The notes beneath the pieces were generated by a model. The model had not been told where the DNA came from. It was given only the letters and a program-made list of their open reading frames with translations, and did not search any database. Position numbers and translations under genes: made by a program. Below, in pieces: positions 1 to 4,050 of a DNA stretch of 5,461 nt. Source of the stretch: an uncultured Bacillota bacterium (GTDB taxonomy: Bacteria; Bacillota; Sulfobacillia; UBA995; UBA9673); contig CALMHV010000128.1 in assembly GCA_937863905.1 (NCBI GenBank), positions 1 to 5,461 on the forward strand, in the 5' to 3' direction. Position 1 is the stretch's first letter, and every line of letters begins with the position of its first letter.

Positions 1-6
1 CGCTTG

Positions 7-36
7 TTGACTGGGTTTGCCGAGCTGTGGTAGATT
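7..36 (+). promoter_or_regulatory. Candidate sigma-A promoter for rpmG-trnW-secE-nusG
   Basis: A -35 box TTGACT (7-12) and a -10 box TAGATT (31-36) are separated by 18 bp, and a TG dinucleotide at 28-29 gives an extended -10 (TGGTAGATT). Transcription would start near 43, leaving a leader of about 60 nt before rpmG. The -10 matches the TATAAT consensus at only four of six positions. No upstream gene is visible, so it cannot be told whether this is the only promoter. The assignment is by motif and position only. Confidence 0.55.
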
Positions 37-101
37 TGATACCGCTGCTGCCTGAAAGAGGCTCGGGGCTGGGAAGCTGTAGGGAGACGAGGAGGGTCGG
101 C

Positions 102-263
102 GTGGCTGGGGACAATCGGGAGATAATCACTCTGGCTTGCTCGGAGTGTAAGCGACGGAACTACACCACGATGAAGAACAAGCGCAACGACCCCGAGCGC
201 TTGGAGATCAAGAAATATTGCAAGTGGTGCGGCAAGCAGATGCCGCACAAGGAGACGCGTTAA
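102..263 (+). CDS. rpmG: 50S ribosomal protein L33 (zinc-ribbon form)
   Basis: L33 is a small protein of the large ribosomal subunit near the tRNA exit site. The 53-residue product carries the family core [16 protein letters not shown] and [16 protein letters not shown], ending in PHKETR. Four cysteines (C13, C16, C40, C43) form two CxxC pairs, so this is the zinc-binding (C+) type. In Bacillus, C+ and C- copies coexist and zinc supply controls which is used. The open frame extends left to 27, but that stretch resembles no L33. A GTG at 102 has a good SD, GGAGGG at 91-96, five bases upstream, and gives the normal family length. The N-terminus (VAGDNRE) is a few residues longer than the usual MRV start. 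The stop is TAA, and tRNA-Trp begins 10 nt later. Position before trnW and secE is the classic Bacillota arrangement. Confidence 0.95.
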   Translation: MAGDNREIITLACSECKRRNYTTMKNKRNDPERLEIKKYCKWCGKQMPHKETR

Positions 264-273
264 CGTTGCTGGT

Positions 274-349
274 AGGCCCGTAGCTCCAACGGTAGAGCGG
301 CGGACTCCAAATCCGCGCGTTGGGGGTTCGAATCCCTCCGGGCCTGCCA
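274..349 (+). tRNA. trnW: tRNA-Trp (anticodon CCA)
   Basis: A full cloverleaf can be drawn. The acceptor stem AGGCCCG (274-280) pairs with CGGGCCT (339-345). The D-stem GCTC/GAGC is at 283-286 and 295-298. The anticodon stem GCGGA/TCCGC (300-304 and 312-316) closes the seven-base loop CTCCAAA with anticodon CCA at 307-309, which reads UGG (Trp). The variable loop is five bases. The T-stem GGGGG/CCCTC (322-326 and 334-338, one G-U pair) closes TTCGAAT. The discriminator is G346 and the 3' CCA (347-349) is encoded in the DNA. It lies 10 nt after rpmG and 21 nt before secE, so it must be cut out of a joint transcript unless it has its own promoter, and none is visible. Confidence 0.98.
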
Positions 350-370
350 ATTCCTTCAGGGCGTGATCAA

Positions 371-589
371 ATGAGATGGCTGAGTCAGCTACCGGCGCGT
401 ATCGTTCGCTACTTCCGGGAAGCTCGGTTCGAACTCAAGAGAGTGGTTTGGCCGGATCGCCGCCAGACCATCGTCTACACCGGGGTCGTCATTGTGTCGG
501 TTGTGGTCGTGGCCCTGGTTCTTTGGGTCGTTGATGGCTTCCTCAGCGCGCTTCTGAAGCTTCTGCTGTTCGGGACGGGCGGGGCCTAG
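371..589 (+). CDS. secE: Protein translocase subunit SecE
   Basis: SecE is the small essential membrane subunit that clamps SecY in the SecYEG translocon. The 72-residue product has the single-span SecE layout: an amphipathic basic N-terminal helix (about 8-22, IVRYFREARFELKR), the family signature ELKRVVWPDRRQT (21-33) on the cytoplasmic face, and one hydrophobic span at about 35-56 (IVYTGVV...LVLWVV). A Leu-rich tail LSALLKLLLFG follows. It is about the size of other Gram-positive SecE proteins and far shorter than the three-span E. coli form. The ATG at 371 has only a modest SD, AGGG at 358-361, nine bases upstream. In-frame starts further left lie inside tRNA-Trp and are not credible. secE followed by nusG is one of the most conserved bacterial gene pairs. 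Confidence 0.95.
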   Translation: MRWLSQLPARIVRYFREARFELKRVVWPDRRQTIVYTGVVIVSVVVVALVLWVVDGFLSALLKLLLFGTGGA

Positions 590-620
590 TCCGCCGCCGG
601 CCATTCCAGACCCAGGTCGT

Positions 621-637
621 GGAGCCTTGACGGCTCC
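621..637 (+). promoter_or_regulatory. Hairpin in the secE-nusG spacer
   Basis: GGAGCC (621-626) and GGCTCC (632-637) form a perfect 6-bp stem with the five-base loop TTGAC. No T-run follows, so it is not an intrinsic terminator. It sits just before the nusG SD at 641-646. Its 3' arm contains CTCC (634-637), which could also pair with GGAG of that SD (641-644) across only three bases. The hairpin therefore could keep the SD open. This role is inference. Confidence 0.5.
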
Positions 638-640
638 GTT

Positions 641-670
641 GGAGGTGGGGGCCTTCGGGCCCCTCGAACA
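641..670 (+). promoter_or_regulatory. nusG SD with UUCG hairpin filling the SD-ATG gap
   Basis: The SD GGAGGT (641-646) is 24 bases from the nusG ATG at 671, which is too far for normal initiation. The gap holds GGGGCC (648-653), TTCG (654-657) and GGCCCC (658-663). This is a 6-bp all-GC stem capped by the very stable C(UUCG)G tetraloop, extendable by a G647-T664 wobble. When folded, only CGAACA (665-670) separates the stem from the ATG, so SD and start come close to normal distance. A hairpin bridging a long SD-AUG gap is known from phage T4 gene 38. The function here is inferred. The site also decides the nusG start, since no comparable SD precedes the internal ATG at 944. Confidence 0.6.
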
Positions 671-1474
671 ATGCCCAGGGCCAGGAAAACCAGTGAGGCC
701 GAGACAGCCGCGGACAAGACCGAAGCGGCGGAAGTGACCGGTCAGGGCGCCCCGGTGAAGGCCAAGGCCAGCCGCAAGACGGCCGGCAAGGCCAAGGCGG
801 GGGAGCCCGCTTTGGCTATTTCGCGTCCGGTCGACGAGGTTCCGGCCCCGGAGGTCCCTGAGGTCGCGGAAGCCGACCCTGCGGCTGGAAGCGAAGAGGC
901 CGCTTCCGGCGACGGAGCGGTTGGGGTAGTCGCCGCCGTGGCCATGGACCCGGACCGCAAGTGGTACGTCGTCCATACGTACTCCGGGTACGAGGGCAAA
1001 GTGAAGGCCAACCTCGAGAAGCGCGTCGAATCGATGCTCATGCAGGACAAGATTTTTCGTGTCGTTGTCCCCACCGAAGACGAGATCGAGTACAAAGATG
1101 GCCGGAAGCTCATCACCAAGAAGAAAATCTTCCCAGGGTACGTCCTGGTGGAGATGGTCATGAACGACGACTCCTGGTATGTGGTTCGGAACACCCCGGG
1201 GGTGACCGGCTTCGTCGGTTCCGGGGCCAAGCCGGTGTCGCTCGACGCCTCCGAAGTGAAGGGCATTCTGAGGCACATGGGCGTCGACGAGCCCCGGCCG
1301 AAGGTCATGTACGAGGACGGCGAAAGCGTCAAGGTCGTGCACGGGCCCTTCATGGGGTTCATCGGCAAGGTCGGCGAGGTCAACCTCGACAAGGGCAAGC
1401 TGCGGGTCTTCGTCTCGATGTTCGGTCGCGAGACCCCCGTGGAACTCGATTTCTCCCAGGTGGAGAAGCTCTAG
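671..1474 (+). CDS. nusG: Transcription elongation/termination factor NusG with long N-terminal extension
   Basis: NusG binds the beta' clamp helices and beta lobe region of RNA polymerase through its NGN domain, modulates pausing, and links polymerase to Rho or the ribosome through its KOW domain. In this 267-residue product the NGN domain begins at about 97 (KWYVVHTYSGYEGKVKANLEK), continues through FPGYVLVEM (154-162) and ends near 200. The KOW domain covers about 214-267 (VKVVHGPFMGFIGKVGEVN). Residues 1-91 are extra. They form a low-complexity tail with a basic patch (about 30-44, KAKASRKTAGKAKAG) followed by an acidic Pro-rich part (55-80). The core alone, from the ATG at 944 (M92), would be 176 residues, the usual Bacillota length. 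I chose 671 because the frame is open with GC-rich third positions and an SD-plus-hairpin site precedes it. Only GGGG at 923-926, 17 bases away, precedes 944. The start remains uncertain; the function does not. Confidence 0.9.
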   Translation: MPRARKTSEAETAADKTEAAEVTGQGAPVKAKASRKTAGKAKAGEPALAISRPVDEVPAPEVPEVAEADPAAGSEEAASGDGAVGVVAAVAMDPDRKWYVVHTYSGYEGKVKANLEKRVESMLMQDKIFRVVVPTEDEIEYKDGRKLITKKKIFPGYVLVEMVMNDDSWYVVRNTPGVTGFVGSGAKPVSLDASEVKGILRHMGVDEPRPKVMYEDGESVKVVHGPFMGFIGKVGEVNLDKGKLRVFVSMFGRETPVELDFSQVEKL

Positions 1475-1502
1475 ATCATAGGACGGAAGAAGGTTTCCCT
1501 AC

Positions 1503-1928
1503 GTGGCCAAGAAGGTTCGCGCGATTGTGAAGCTACAGATACCTGCCGGAAAGGCGACTCCGGCTCCTCCCGTCGGCCCCGCGCTCGGCCAGCACGGCGT
1601 GAACATCATGGGCTTCTGCAAGGAGTACAACGAGCGCACCTCCAAGCAAGTGGGTCTAATCGTTCCTGTCGAGATAACCGTGTTCGAGGACAGGTCGTTT
1701 ACCTTCGTCTGCAAGACCCCGCCCGCCGCCGTGCTCCTGAAGAAGGCCGCGGGCATCGAGATCGCCTCGGGCGAACCGAACCGGAATAAGGTCGGCAAGG
1801 TCACACGGGCCCAGGTCAGGGAGATCGCCGAGTCGAAGATGGTTGACCTCAACGCCGCCGACGTCGAAGCGGCGATGCGAATGGTCGAAGGCACCGCCCG
1901 GAGCATGGGCATCACGGTGGAGGAGTAG
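1503..1928 (+). CDS. rplK: 50S ribosomal protein L11
   Basis: L11 binds 23S rRNA helices 43-44 at the GTPase centre with the L10-L7/L12 stalk and is the protein contacted by thiostrepton. The 141-residue product has the usual length and shows both domains. The N-terminal domain (about 1-70) has the proline-rich segment [15 protein letters not shown] (20-34), and the rRNA-binding C-terminal domain (about 72-141) contains [15 protein letters not shown] and [13 protein letters not shown]. The start is GTG at 1503, preceded by AAGGT (1490-1494), eight bases upstream. The gene follows nusG by 28 nt and its stop is 4 nt from the rplA start, so rplK and rplA should be translated together. In other bacteria L1 represses this pair at the mRNA level. 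I could not confirm an L1 site in the short nusG-rplK gap. Confidence 0.98.
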   Translation: MAKKVRAIVKLQIPAGKATPAPPVGPALGQHGVNIMGFCKEYNERTSKQVGLIVPVEITVFEDRSFTFVCKTPPAAVLLKKAAGIEIASGEPNRNKVGKVTRAQVREIAESKMVDLNAADVEAAMRMVEGTARSMGITVEE

Positions 1929-1935
1929 CCAGATG
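1919..1935 (+). promoter_or_regulatory. rplA ribosome binding site inside the end of rplK
   Basis: GGAGGAG (1919-1925) forms the last sense codons of rplK and is also the SD for the ATG at 1933. GGAGG ends nine bases before the start. The overlap of SD with the upstream reading frame, and a 4-nt gap between genes, favour translational coupling of L11 and L1. It also rules out the longer open frame beginning at 1843, which lies inside rplK. Confidence 0.8.
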
Positions 1936-2622
1936 AAGAGAGGCAAGCACTACAGGGAAGCCGCGGCCAAGATAGTCGCCGGACAGCTCTACGAGGCTCC
2001 GGACGCGCTGAAGCTCGTCAAGGACACAGCTCACACCAAGTTCGACGCGACGGTCGAGGTATCGATTCGTCTCGGCATCGACGTGAAGCACGCCGACCAG
2101 ATGGTCCGCGGTACCGTCGTCCTCCCGGCCGGGACGGGGAAGGCCGTGAGGGTCCTCGTCTTTGCCAAGGGCGAGAAGGTCAAGGAAGCCGAGGCCGCCG
2201 GTGCCGACTTGGTGGGGGCCGAAGACCTGGCCCAGAAGATCACCGAGGGTTGGCTGGACTTCGATGTGGCCGTGGCCACTCCAGACATGATGGGTGTGGT
2301 CGGCAAGCTCGGTCGGGTCCTCGGCCCGCGCGGTCTGATGCCGAACCCCAAGGCCGGTACGGTGACCTTCGAACTCCGCCAGGCCATCGAGCAGATCAAG
2401 GCCGGTAAGATCGAGTTCCGCGCCGACAAGCAGGGTATCGTCCACGCGCCGATCGGGAAAGTCTCTTTCACCGAGGACAAACTAGTCCAAAACTTCCAGA
2501 CCCTGATGGAGGCCCTCGTCAAGGCGAAACCGGCCTCGGCCAAGGGCCAGTACCTGAAGACCGTGGTCGTCTCCTCGGCCATGGGGCCCGGCGTGCCGAT
2601 CAACCCGGGCCGGTTCATGTAG
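1933..2622 (+). CDS. rplA: 50S ribosomal protein L1
   Basis: L1 forms the mobile L1 stalk beside the E site and helps release deacylated tRNA. It is also a translational repressor of the rplK-rplA messenger in many bacteria. The 229-residue product is of normal size. Domain I is made of both ends (about 1-67 and 160-229) and domain II is the inserted middle. The family signature [21 protein letters not shown] is visible at 124-144, and the C-terminal part [12 protein letters not shown] at 214-225 is typical. The ATG at 1933 is set by the SD at 1919-1925. The next gene, rplJ, lies 200 nt downstream behind a regulatory leader, so L1-L11 and L10-L7/L12 output can be set separately from one transcript. 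Confidence 0.98.
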   Translation: MKRGKHYREAAAKIVAGQLYEAPDALKLVKDTAHTKFDATVEVSIRLGIDVKHADQMVRGTVVLPAGTGKAVRVLVFAKGEKVKEAEAAGADLVGAEDLAQKITEGWLDFDVAVATPDMMGVVGKLGRVLGPRGLMPNPKAGTVTFELRQAIEQIKAGKIEFRADKQGIVHAPIGKVSFTEDKLVQNFQTLMEALVKAKPASAKGQYLKTVVVSSAMGPGVPINPGRFM

Positions 2623-2636
2623 TCTCTAAAGGCATC

Positions 2637-2655
2637 AGGCTGCTGACAGCAGCTT
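2637..2655 (+). promoter_or_regulatory. Hairpin after rplA
   Basis: GCTGCT (2639-2644) and AGCAGC (2648-2653) pair around the loop GAC, extended by a G2638-T2654 wobble and A2637-T2655. The bases after it are CACTACC, not a T-run, so it does not qualify as an intrinsic terminator. It may protect the rplA 3' end or separate rplA from the L10 leader. That role is inference. Confidence 0.4.
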
Positions 2656-2663
2656 CACTACCG

Positions 2664-2746
2664 CTTGACCGGCCGTAGACAGCGGGTGCTCCGCGGAACG
2701 CGGCGCCTAAGGGACTTCAGGTCCGCCCGCCGAGGCGATGGGGTCG
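2664..2746 (+). promoter_or_regulatory. Ribosomal protein L10 leader (autoregulatory RNA)
   Basis: This matches the known L10 leader that binds L10(L7/L12)4 and lowers rplJL expression. The hallmark CCGTAGACAGCGGGTGC (2673-2689), a GCCTAAG element (2705-2711 region) and CCCGCCGAGGC (2726-2736) are all present in order. Stems that can be read are: GCGGG/CCCGC (2682-2686 with 2726-2730); CCGCG/CGCGG (2691-2695 with 2699-2703); GGAC/GTCC (2712-2715 with 2721-2724); GCC/GGC (2672-2674 with 2734-2736); and an outer GACC/GGTC (2667-2670 with 2742-2745). The outer stem would occupy the 5' arm of the antiterminator that follows. The family assignment rests on the motif, the position before rplJ and the attenuator downstream. 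Confidence 0.88.
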
Positions 2747-2758
2747 TTCTTTCGACCC
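2741..2758 (+). promoter_or_regulatory. Antiterminator hairpin of the rplJ attenuator
   Basis: GGGTCG (2741-2746) and CGACCC (2753-2758) form a perfect 6-bp stem around TTCTTT. Its 3' arm overlaps ACCC (2755-2758) of the terminator stem, so the two cannot form together. Its 5' arm overlaps GGTC (2742-2745), needed by the outer stem of the L10 leader. A bound leader would therefore free the terminator, and an unbound one would allow the antiterminator. The logic is inference from complementarity. Confidence 0.65.
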
Positions 2759-2784
2759 TGCGCCCGTGCGGCGCAGGGTTTTTT
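2755..2784 (+). terminator. Intrinsic terminator (attenuator) upstream of rplJ
   Basis: ACCCTGCGCC (2755-2764) pairs perfectly with GGCGCAGGGT (2770-2779) around the loop CGTGC, and a run of six T follows from 2779 to 2784. This is a textbook Rho-independent terminator. It stands between the L10 leader and rplJ, with no gene end immediately before it. It is best read as a conditional attenuator rather than an operon end. Confidence 0.9.
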
Positions 2785-2822
2785 GACGGCCGGAACAGTG
2801 TGGCCGGGAGGTGAAACAGAGT

Positions 2823-3353
2823 TTGGTGACGCGCCGGGAAAAGGAACAAACGGTATCTGAACTCGCGGGCAAGTTCAAGCGGGCCCAGTCGGCCATCCTG
2901 GCCAACTTTCAGGGGCTGACGGTGGCCGAGATGAGCCGCCTCAGGAAGATGGCCCGCGAAGCCGGAGTCGAGTTCGAGGTGGTCAAGAACACGCTGGCCG
3001 GTCTGGCGACGCGTCGGGCAGGCATCGAGGGGCTGGAGACGCTCCTGACCGGTCCGACCGCAGTGGCTTTCGGGTACGACGATCCCGTGGCCCCCGCCAG
3101 AGTGCTCCACCAGTTCGGAAAGGCCTTGCGGGAGGTGCCCTTCAAGGGCGGCTGGCTCCCCGGCAAGATCCTGAGTGTCGCCGAGGTGAAGGACCTGGCG
3201 GTCCTTCCGGGTCGGAAGGACCTCCTCGGCCGGGTGGCCGGCGGTCTGCAGGCGCCCATCGCCGGGTTGTGCCGGGTGCTTGCGGGCAACCTGCGCGGCG
3301 TTGTCGTGGCTCTGAGCCGCGTCGCCGAGAAGAAGGCGGCGGCGGTAGGCTAG
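2823..3353 (+). CDS. rplJ: 50S ribosomal protein L10
   Basis: L10 anchors the L7/L12 dimers to the ribosome as the stalk base, and with them represses its own operon through the leader. From the TTG at 2823 the product has 176 residues. The rRNA-binding domain (about 1-130) carries KRAQSAILANFQGLTVAEMSRLR, VVKNTLA and LLTGPTAVAFGYDDPVAPARV. The C-terminal helix that recruits L7/L12 is Ala/Leu-rich (about 140-176, GGLQAPIAGL through VAEKKAAAVG). Start choice: the frame opens at GTG 2811, but that codon overlaps the SD GGGAGGTGA (2806-2814). TTG 2823 is 11 bases past GGAGG, close to the 10 bases seen before rplL after the same octamer GGGAGGTG, and it yields the typical L10 beginning (MVTRREKEQTVSEL). 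GTG 2826 is also possible. rplL follows after 23 nt. Confidence 0.93.
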   Translation: MVTRREKEQTVSELAGKFKRAQSAILANFQGLTVAEMSRLRKMAREAGVEFEVVKNTLAGLATRRAGIEGLETLLTGPTAVAFGYDDPVAPARVLHQFGKALREVPFKGGWLPGKILSVAEVKDLAVLPGRKDLLGRVAGGLQAPIAGLCRVLAGNLRGVVVALSRVAEKKAAAVG

Positions 3354-3376
3354 TCATCCTGGGAGGTGTTTGAGAA

Positions 3377-3754
3377 GTGGCTAAGGTTCAGGAGATTATC
3401 GAAGCCGTCAAGAAACTGACGGTTCTTGAACTCTCGGAGCTCGTCAAGGCTCTCGAGGAAGAGTTTGGCGTCTCGGCCGCGGCTCCCGTCGCGGTGGCGG
3501 CGGCTCCGGCGGCCGGCGGGGCTCCGGCGGCGGAAGAGGAGCAGAGCGAGTTCGACGTCATCCTCATGGCGGCCGGCGATAAGAAGATCCAGGTCATCAA
3601 GGTCGTGCGCGAACTGACCAGCCTGGGTCTCAAGGAGGCCAAGGATCTCGTCGACGGGGCTCCCAAGTCCGTCAAGGAGAAAGTCTCCAAGGCCGACGCG
3701 GAAGCCGTCAAGGCCAAGCTCGAGGCTGAGGGCGCCACGGTCCAGATCAAGTAG
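3377..3754 (+). CDS. rplL: 50S ribosomal protein L7/L12
   Basis: L7/L12 is the multi-copy stalk protein that recruits and stimulates EF-Tu, EF-G, IF2 and release factor 3. The 125-residue product shows the three expected parts: an N-terminal dimerisation and L10-binding domain (about 1-31), an Ala/Pro/Gly-rich flexible hinge (about 33-53, [19 protein letters not shown]), and a globular C-terminal factor-binding domain (about 57-125) with [20 protein letters not shown] and [13 protein letters not shown]. The GTG start at 3377 follows GGGAGGTG (3361-3368), with GGAGG ending 10 bases upstream. It is co-transcribed with rplJ. A strong SD fits the need for several L7/L12 copies per L10. Length and motifs are ordinary for the family. 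Confidence 0.98.
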   Translation: MAKVQEIIEAVKKLTVLELSELVKALEEEFGVSAAAPVAVAAAPAAGGAPAAEEEQSEFDVILMAAGDKKIQVIKVVRELTSLGLKEAKDLVDGAPKSVKEKVSKADAEAVKAKLEAEGATVQIK

Positions 3755-3771
3755 GATCGCTCACCAGCGGG

Positions 3772-3797
3772 GGCGGGGGAGGCTCCCTTCCCCCGCC
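3772..3797 (+). terminator. Strong GC hairpin after rplL, without T-run
   Basis: GGCGGGGGA (3772-3780) pairs perfectly with TCCCCCGCC (3789-3797), giving a 9-bp stem with an eight-base loop, 18 nt after the rplL stop. The sequence that follows, GTCTCTGGCGG, has no U-tract, so intrinsic termination would be weak. It could be a partial terminator or a 3'-end stabiliser that lowers readthrough into rpoB. An alternative stem CCGCC/GGCGG (3793-3797 with 3804-3808) competes for the 3' arm. Confidence 0.5.
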
Positions 3798-3834
3798 GTC
3801 TCTGGCGGCCGTCCTCTCGTTCAGCCGAGGCCTA

Positions 3835-3863
3835 TTGACAACTCTGGAGGACCATGGTATTCT
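3835..3863 (+). promoter_or_regulatory. Strong sigma-A promoter for rpoB with extended -10
   Basis: A perfect -35 box TTGACA (3835-3840), a 17-bp spacer, and the -10 box TATTCT (3858-3863) preceded by TG at 3855-3856 make an extended -10 promoter. Transcription should start near 3870, giving an rpoB leader of about 180 nt. It lies in the only AT-richer stretch of the window, after the rplL hairpin. It would let rpoB, and presumably rpoC beyond the window, be expressed apart from the ribosomal protein genes. Confidence 0.82.
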
Positions 3864-3992
3864 ACTAAATTGCTTATTCCAGCCGCTGCCGGAACGGGCT
3901 GGATGAATTAGACTCCTCCTGAGAGGCAATCCTTATCTTATCCAGAGAACCAAACTTTGGGCCTTTCGCCAGTGCGACCTTGAATCAGATTT

Positions 3993-4032
3993 CCCCTGAC
4001 GAGAAAGGGTTCAGGGGTCTTTAGTCCTTTTT
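3993..4032 (+). terminator. Possible attenuator hairpin or pseudoknot before rpoB
   Basis: CCCCTGA (3993-3999) pairs perfectly with TCAGGGG (4011-4017), followed by TCTTTAGTCCTTTTT (4018-4032). The 7-bp stem with a broken T-tract could act as a weak terminator in the rpoB leader. The loop is 11 bases and the T-tract is interrupted. The downstream T-run can instead pair back into the loop, as described under the findings. Attenuator and pseudoknot are competing readings. Confidence 0.35.
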
Positions 4033-4033
4033 C

Positions 4034-4041
4034 GGGAGGAG
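4034..4041 (+). promoter_or_regulatory. rpoB Shine-Dalgarno sequence
   Basis: GGGAGGAG at 4034-4041 contains GGAGG (4035-4039), ending 11 bases before the ATG at 4051. It is the only good SD near the rpoB start and fixes that start. All eight bases are complementary (one G-U pair) to CTCCTCCT at 3913-3920 in the same leader. Confidence 0.85.
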
Positions 4042-4050
4042 ATTCTCGGC

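Larger units (their letters stand above)
3870..4050 (+). promoter_or_regulatory. Structured rpoB 5' leader
   Basis: No gene is visible here. The AT content is higher than in the surrounding genes and several pairings can be read. Hairpin A is TCCAGCC/GGCTGGA (3878-3884 with 3897-3903). Hairpin B is CCTC/GAGG (3915-3918 with 3923-3926). Hairpin C is CCCCTGA/TCAGGGG (3993-3999 with 4011-4017), followed by a T-rich stretch. The C loop (GAGAAAGG, 4001-4008) can pair with CCTTTTTC (4026-4033), and a long-range helix 3913-3926 with 4028-4041 would cover the SD. I do not recognise it as a named riboswitch or protein-binding leader. The elements look like alternatives of one switch, which is inference. 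Confidence 0.5.

Noticed and set aside
27..101. Upstream extension of rpmG from GTG 27
   Set aside because: GTG 27 falls inside the candidate promoter, the added residues match no L33, and GTG 102 has a well-placed SD.
320..370. Upstream extension of secE from 320
   Set aside because: It would begin inside the tRNA-Trp T-arm region. The conserved SecE begins after the ATG at 371.
389..1342. 317-codon minus-strand open frame across secE, the spacer and nusG
   Set aside because: It runs antisense to two clear genes, is low-complexity and rich in Gly/Arg/Leu/His, and has no credible start context.
1485..1498. GGAA/TTCC mini-hairpin before rplK as an L1 operator
   Set aside because: Only four pairs can be formed and the asymmetric-loop L1 motif could not be recognised in the 28-nt spacer, so it is not reported as an L1 site.
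961..1530. 189-codon plus-strand frame overlapping nusG and the start of rplK
   Set aside because: It is out of frame with NusG, whose conserved residues are in the other frame. The product is Arg/Gly-rich shadow sequence.
1843..1932. Upstream extension of rplA from 1843
   Set aside because: It overlaps the 3' end of rplK in another frame. The ATG at 1933 has a good SD and gives the normal L1 length.
2665..2693. TTGACC as a -35 box for an rplJ promoter
   Set aside because: No -10 box lies at a suitable distance (the bases there are GC-rich), and this sequence is accounted for as part of the L10 leader outer stem.
2783..2811. TTGACG after the T-run as a -35 box
   Set aside because: The position for a -10 reads GGGAGG, the SD of rplJ. 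It has no promoter character.
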